Source: Reticulitermes lucifugus (taxonomy: Eukaryota > Arthropoda > Insecta > Blattodea > Rhinotermitidae). Taken from it: a stretch of DNA of 64,000 nt. The notes under the pieces are model-generated. The model did not search any database and was not told where the DNA came from. It saw nothing but the letters and a program-made list of their open reading frames with translations. A program made the position numbers and the translations under genes. Location: assembly GCA_026260175.1 (NCBI GenBank), contig JAKCWW010000383.1, forward strand, positions 36,078 to 100,077. The letters run 5' to 3'. Shown here one piece after another: positions 58,535 to 64,000 of this stretch (position 1 is the stretch's first letter; every line of letters starts with the position of its first letter).

Positions 58535-61268
58535 CAGGGATTCTTGCTAGGTGAGAAACTATTACCTTGTCAAGAAGAACTTCGCTTCATGGAGTTACTT
58601 TATTGTAAGAATTATAAGTAACACATTAGTAGAGCCTTTGGCCAGTAGGTGGAGTTTTCTTATTGTTAAATCTGCCGGAATAACAGGTGACCACTGAGAT
58701 TTAAGAGGTGAGAAATGACTACTTTTACGTATTTAAGATATTATTTTACTTATTGAAATAACACAATTTTTAGGTTTACATTAGTCATGTACCAATGTAA
58801 ATGCAACAAAATCTTCCCAAACTGCAGAGGAACACGAAAATCTTTCTTTCGCTCGTGACATGCCGTATTCAATCCGACACGCTGTAAAATGAAAGTTTCA
58901 ATGGCATTAAATGAAAATCAGTGTCGTTGTCGCGTAATGTTATGATGCTAACCTGAGCCTATAAAATTTCCGTGGTATCATAAAATGGGATTTTTAAGCG
59001 ACACTTTTGATGCTATTTATTTAGGAGCTACGAAATAACTTTGTACGTAAAGATCCTTGTCGAGGGAAGGAGATTCCCCGTGTTTAGAGAGTCAGCGAGA
59101 CCAAGATGACATTTCGCTTTTAAAGGAGTGGGTAACCGAGGGCCGACTTATAGTAAGGGGAGAAAGAGAGAAGGTAGGGAGGGACACGTTGAAATTGGGA
59201 TCCAAAATCCGATTTCCTTCGTATCTCGTGTGGGGAGCTCTATAACACGACACTCAAGGCAAAAGGAAATAGTGGAATGCCAGCCCTTCACTTTCCTCAC
59301 TTCTCGCAACTTTTATCGCTATCCCCTCTCGTCGTGTTCTCATACTGTCCATCTTTCGAACTAACTGGAAATGAAAACAGGAAATCTGTTTCTTTACCCT
59401 GAGATGGAAACGGGGCCTTCTTCCTTTCGACCTCTAGGGAGACTACTGCTCTTACAGACGCCTCTGTTGGCTGTTACTGCGTCATTTCCGCTTAACATGG
59501 CGATGTTGCGCAGTTCTGTGGAGTCCATGTGACAACTAGACTGACTGAGAGTCATGCCAACACTTGTAAGTGAGGATGATGCTGCAGTGGCGGATTTTGG
59601 TGGAACAGAGAGGTGTTTCTTCATTGTGAAATCTAGAACTTCCTAATATTAACTTTAAGCAGAGTAATCATAGAAACTAAGAAAGGTACAGACCTTGCTA
59701 AAATACTACAAATCATGCACGTGTTCAGACACATGCAGTGAGACATCACATATTCACTATTTTCTTTAAAACTTTTCATTGGAATATGTGATCATTTTCA
59801 TTAAAAGTATATTCAGAAGAAAAGTGTTATCGAGTGTGAGTTGAAACTGCAACTCTGTTTAAGAACGTTAAATAACCTTTTCGCCTGGATGTTTAATTAT
59901 TGCTGACGTATATCTTATAGTGGAAACATTTAAATTTATTTCTCTTTCACACAATCATACGTACAGATTAACTGACTTATGTCCTGTACAGAATATTTCT
60001 CAGAATGTGGTGCAATTCTCTTCTTTAAACAATCTTTTTTACTTGCCTCTTGGCAACAACTTAAATAGGGGGTTTGGTCGCATCAATAATATTTTACATT
60101 GTTGCCAAACTGTGTGCAACAGTCAAATCACTTAAATCGGATGCAGAAAGATGTATTTAGCTTAGCCTGTCCATTCCGTCACAAGACATGTTATAGCGTT
60201 TAGTTTTCACCGATTTCTACTATAGCAATTTGAGGACACTGATTACGCAGTTCTTTTCCATCTTCATTCATTTATTCATTCATTCACTCCATAGTCTATC
60301 TTAAGACAGGCCCATAGCCTTTTGCAGAGCGAGCTCTCCGCAGAGAGCGAACTAGTGCTTCCTCTTTCATTTTCTCGTATTCATATCCATATACCATGAT
60401 ATAGGCCTATTTACACAAATGAAATTGAGATATTTTTTATACAAATCCTAACGCCAATTTTATATAGTTATTGTCATGCACAATTGTAATAAAACCTATA
60501 GATTTTCCTTAAACATATCATTATATACAGAGAGGATAGTGCGAATACTGTGAAGATGTCACTGCACACGGCAACAATATGGAAATATATTGCATGTATG
60601 GAAGTTAAAATTACAGTTTCTGTTGTCCAAAGCAATTATAGCTGAAGGCTGTAACGATTTTGTAGTACAATTTTCACGCATAATAACACCATTGCCCCAC
60701 CAGTTAGAAGAAATAACAATTTCCTCACAGATTTCATGAGGCGGCTAGGTGCTACTTATTAGAGACACGAGTGTAAGTCTATATAATGCTAGTGTAAAAG
60801 TGACTTAAAACCAAAACTTCATTACTAAAATTTCAAAAATAAATTCTGAGTTGAAGTAACAACCGTTAAAATTGACAATGACATAAACCCCTACAATTAA
60901 ATATACAACAATGTTATGTTTACTGCATTTACTTTTGGTAACATATATACAGTGTATACTTAGAAGTTGCTTCAGTATATTTGATATAAGAGTACATAGG
61001 CACCTAGCCACATGACAGAAATTATAAAATTTAATTTTCAACAATTCTTAAATTAATTGGTTTTATACTTATATTTTATCAAATGCCTCTTCTAATTTTC
61101 TTCCAAAACCTTTATTTCAAGCAAAACGTACAGCACCATGTCTTGAAGAATTCGACAGTTACATACTTTTTAAAATGTTATTTCCAGTTTGGGGGTTGGT
61201 GGAAGCCAGCACCTCGTCACCACAAAAAAGCATTTTGTGTGAAGTAAGAAACGTTGCTACAGGGCATG
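58535..61268. other. No gene recognised; a less AT-rich pocket at 59040-59640
   Basis: 59040-59640 is visibly richer in G and C, with a minus-strand 76-codon frame at 59394-59624 rich in serine and two overlapping plus-strand frames at 59057-59364. I found no domain or splice signal that would make them exons. The remainder is AT-rich. Confidence 0.35.
60262..60289. repeat. (TTCA)n microsatellite
   Basis: TTCATTCATTTATTCATTCA and continuing. It is followed by a less AT-rich segment up to about 60360 containing GCAGAGCGAGCTCTCCGCAG, which may be part of a repeat I cannot name. Confidence 0.7.
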
Positions 61269-61270
61269 AC

Positions 61271-62040
61271 TGATACGACTAATTGAAACTGGAAAATGCT
61301 ATGGAAGAAAAATGAATGTGGGAAGTGCTAAGGTAATGAGAATCTCAAGGTAACCATAACCAATACAAATTATGAGATAAAAACCAATTGGAGAATGTGG
61401 AATATTTTAAATATTTGGGTAGCCAGTTAACAAATGATGCAATGTGTAAACACGAAATTATATCCAGAATTTCCATGGCAAAAACAATATTCAACAAGAA
61501 GAAAATTATTTTCACCAGCACATGGAACTTAACGTGAAGAAAGAAGCTAGTAAAGTGCTACATTTGGAAGATAACTTTGTATGGTACTGAAAGTTGGACA
61601 CTTCGGAAAGTAGATAAGAAATACCTGGAAAGTTTTGAAATGTGGTCCTGCAGAAGGATTGAGAAAGTCAGCTGGACTGATCCTTGTGAAAAACGAATAA
61701 GTACTACATAGAATCAAGGAGGAGTAGAAATATCTTACAAAAAATAAAAAGAAGGAAGGCTAACTGGATTGGTCACGTCTTGCGTAGACACTGTCTTCTA
61801 AAACACGTCATTGAAGGAAAGATAGAGGGAAGTATAGAAGTGATGGGAAGAAGAGAAAGAAGACGTAAGCAGCTATTGGATGATTTTGAGAAAAAGAGAA
61901 GATATTGGAAATTGAACGAGGAAGCACTAGATCGCACTCTATGGAGAACTCGCTTTGGAAGAGTCTACGGACCTGTCGTAGGACAGACTACGGGGGAATT
62001 TTGTAATGTTACATAATGCTCGAAACTTGCTGGGCCCTAG
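61271..62040 (+). pseudogene. Non-LTR retrotransposon reverse transcriptase ORF, 3' portion (pseudogene)
   Basis: Reading with frame changes, the plus strand gives RKMNVGSAKVMRISR, then NVEYFKYLGSQLTNDAMC, EIISRISMAKTIFNKKK, a stop after WNLT, RKKLVKCYIWK, LYGTESWTLRKVDKKYLE, EMWSCRRIEKVSWTD, a stop, then ANWIGHVLRRHCLLKHVIEG, GRRERRRKQLLDDF and EEALDRTLWRTRFGR. This order is that of the region after the catalytic aspartates of reverse transcriptases in insect non-LTR retrotransposons: thumb, linker and C-terminus. The last open stretch is 61780-62016. The catalytic aspartates and the endonuclease lie upstream and are missing, and at least two stops and one frameshift are present. It is a different family from the fragment at 58270-58530. 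Confidence 0.85.
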
Positions 62041-62044
62041 GAAA

Positions 62045-62635
62045 CATAATAATAAACTTCAGGTTCCATAAAAAGCGAAGAAAGTCTGGACTAGCCGAAA
62101 GACTGCAAGCTTCTCAACAATGACTCTGACCATGCAGTTGTTTGTATATAAGTCTAATGAACGCATTACTTCAATAATCTCTTCAGTGTGTATCCCAGTG
62201 TTTTGGAAATAAATGTATATTCTCTCTACTTTTTACCGAATGTGGTTCTATTACTCGGCCTTCAATCAAAATCCTCATAACTGACTCATTTTTCGGTATT
62301 TAGATCAGAAACCTAGTTCAATTTTCAGTTATAGGTAACGTTAACATACGATTTTCCCATTTGTTAGGCTACTCATTTATTCATACACAATAGCTATATT
62401 CACATTTTTAATACCTTAAAATACATAAAGTCTAAAAAAGGCAACAAAATCTACATGTTAACAAGCCAGAACAGTAACTTTCTTTTCATAAAATCTGAGC
62501 AAATAATAGCTTTATCTGATTATATAAACGAAAAGTCGTGCCCTTGTCACATAAGATCTCTCTTTTTGACTTCTCGTACCATTGCAAACAAAAGGTAATA
62601 CAAAAAACAGCATCACAACGAATTGTCTTTGAAGT
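62045..62635. other. No gene recognised
   Basis: AT-rich with no notable frame. It lies between the retrotransposon ruin and the transposase ruin. Confidence 0.45.
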
Positions 62636-62639
62636 ACTT

Positions 62640-63410
62640 TGTAACTATGTACTGCATCCATGTCACTACTCGAGGAGCGCACATTGATTTCCAGAAAATA
62701 ACCCTTAAGGATGAAGTTTGGCGAAAGGCTACATCAATGTGCTCCTGATGAAGTCTCATTACACAGTATTCTGTCGACAAACGAAGCATGTTTTACGCAT
62801 AAGACTGCTTTCATCATCCAACACAGTCACATCTTGGCATATAATATTGCTCATGCTATCCGTACATATGGGCAACACGTCTGTTTCAACTTCATAATTT
62901 TGACTGTTATCATCGCAGACATTATCGTGGGCCTATTATGCTACATGACAGCGTGACGTTTTAACGATACCAAATTTTCTGGAAAGTTTTCTACTGTCGC
63001 TGCTTGAAATTATGCCCCCAGCTATAAGAAAGAATTTGTCGTTTGAAGAAGATGGGTTCCAGCGTGGTTTGGGTAAAATATCCAGCAGCTGTTGAAAGCG
63101 ACTTGCCCACGAAGGTGGAGTAGAGGTGAAGGGCCGTATTCATTGCTTTCACGGTCGCCGGACCCAACTCAGATGATTTTTTATGTGGCAAATTGTGTAG
63201 AAGTTCTACTAGACTGCCCCTGTCAGGAGAATCAGATATCTTATGGCAAGAACTCAGGCAGCGATGACACTTTTCATTGCCAACATTATCAAGGCGTGTT
63301 CGAGAGAATGGCATGTGGGAGACGCAAATGGATGGAGGTCTGTTCGAACACCTGTTGTAGTTACGAGGTGCCAATGGTTGAACCGTTCGACATATTGCGT
63401 GGGTAAACAG
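62640..63410 (+). pseudogene. Tc1/mariner-superfamily (IS630-like) transposase pseudogene
   Basis: Conceptual pieces on the plus strand fit, in order, the catalytic half of an insect mariner-related transposase: NEACFTHKTAFIIQHSHILA (62780-62840; family pattern DEACF with the first catalytic D, here N), YNIAHAIR, IIADIIVGLL, then in another frame LLEIMPPAIRKN and EEDGF (the second D kept), and KATCPRRWSRGEGP with LSRSPDPTQMIFY (63092-63190; family pattern SPDLTPxDFF, third D replaced by I). Stops after YMTA and in the centre plus frameshifts show it is non-functional. No terminal inverted repeats were found, so the true ends are unknown. Confidence 0.75.
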
Positions 63411-63414
63411 ACCG

Positions 63415-63903
63415 TGTGTACGAGAACTTATATTTTACACAATATTGAACCCAGTTCTTACAGGATTACAATATACGCGTATAGAGCTGACGCAAGACTT
63501 TCCGTTTGTCCTGATTACGTCTACACTAAACTCAATGCGACGATCAAGTTATACACACTGTCCACAAGATAAGTCGTGGTGAAAGACGTAAGTCACTTTT
63601 GTTTAAAAACGTATAGAGTTATGTAAAGCAAAAAAGTGTAGAGAATAGTGAAAAAACATCGAAACAAAAGGTCACATAATGATAATGATACAAAGGTATA
63701 TGAGCAGTGAAAATACAAGGCGGTAAATATGAGCAATTTAAATAAATATTTGTGTGATGGTAGAAATCATTTTTAAGCAAGGAGGTTATACAGGTTATTC
63801 GTTCTTTTGAAGAAAGAGAGTAGAAGGAGAGGAGAGAGTTAAATGGATCATATGGAATAAAGACACCGAGGAGGAATAATAAAAAATCGGATTCCTTAAA
63901 TCA
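63415..63903. other. No gene recognised
   Basis: An open frame continuing to 63572 overlaps the end of the transposase ruin but has no recognised motif. The rest is AT-rich, with a purine-rich stretch at 63810-63850. Confidence 0.45.
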
Positions 63904-64000
63904 ATTTTTTTCCAATGGCTCGACAGCTCCTTGGAGTCCTAGGCCGCCTTATTTTTCGAGGCTTCACGATCACACTTTTTAGACACACCACATTCGGTAG
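63904..64000 (-). mobile_element. tRNA-derived SINE, cut by window end
   Basis: The poly-T (3' A tail of a minus-strand copy) at 63905-63912 is followed by TCCAATGGCTCGACAGCTCC and CGAGGCTTCACGATCACACT. These match the reverse complement of the 3' half of the SINE at 43478-43740 (CCATGGCGCAAGAGC, CGAGGCTTGGCGATCACACT). The tRNA-like head lies beyond the window. Confidence 0.8.

Noticed and set aside
62744-62800. CTGATGA followed by AAACGAAGCATG
   Set aside because: The junction GAAAC is absent and the bases belong to the transposase pseudogene.
1-64000. CRISPR array, bacterial operons, riboswitches, rRNA genes
   Set aside because: None seen. The sequence has eukaryotic interspersed-repeat character and no spaced direct-repeat array or ribosomal RNA blocks.

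Overview
The window looks like intergenic or intronic DNA from an arthropod, most likely a cockroach or related blattodean. Periplaneta americana is my best guess, but that is inference. It is AT-rich throughout, has no long open reading frame and no convincing host exon, and is packed with decayed mobile elements: tRNA-derived SINEs, non-LTR retrotransposon tails, a Tc1/mariner-type transposase ruin, a pogo/Tigger-like terminal-inverted-repeat element broken by an assembly gap, and many hairpin-forming inverted repeats. The retrotransposon tails and the conceptual peptides around 33.8 and 35.1 kb resemble repeat-derived sequences I associate with cockroach assemblies.

The dominant theme is a scattered set of about fifteen short motifs on both strands that fit a hammerhead self-cleaving ribozyme core: a CTGANGA-type box, a stem II helix, then GAAAC and a tiny stem III. 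They lie near 7.9, 16.8, 19.6, 25.3, 27.5, 27.6, 28.7, 29.6, 31.9, 32.2, 36.9, 44.1, 45.1, 52.2, 53.6 and 54.0 kb. The best copies (7928-7972, 28715-28756, 52175-52219, 53613-53657) have a 5-bp stem I closing exactly around the core. In most copies stem III is a self-complementary 4-8 nt palindrome (ACGT, ACATGT, ACATATGT). That is the form of the reduced-stem-III hammerheads reported from Penelope-like retroelements, which act as dimers.

Several motifs sit in compact inverted-repeat elements flanked by direct repeats that look like target-site duplications: 29525-30432 (16-bp duplication), 53528-54114 (15 bp), 34160-34300 (13 bp), 44036-45257 (12 bp) and, less surely, 33801-33958 (9 bp, one mismatch). 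Most share a one-sided tail outside the inverted arms. No reverse transcriptase of Penelope type was seen, so these appear to be non-autonomous derivatives. The 44-45 kb element is foldback-like: its arms carry about 4 and about 2 copies of a 130-135 bp tandem unit, and hammerhead motifs lie near both outer ends.

Layout: 0-7.9 kb, one SINE with clear target duplications and an 88-bp near-perfect palindrome. 7.9-19.6 kb, sparse ribozyme relics. 19.6-36.9 kb, the densest ribozyme/inverted-repeat zone, with the gap at 30035-30141. 40.7-45.3 kb, SINEs and the foldback-like element. 47.6-48.1 kb, a dispersed repeat shared with 21.3-21.9 kb. 52-54.1 kb, ribozymes and a SINE. 58-64 kb, non-LTR tails, the transposase pseudogene and a SINE cut by the window end. 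Short predicted ORFs elsewhere are of the length expected by chance in stop-rich DNA, and several lie inside repeats.
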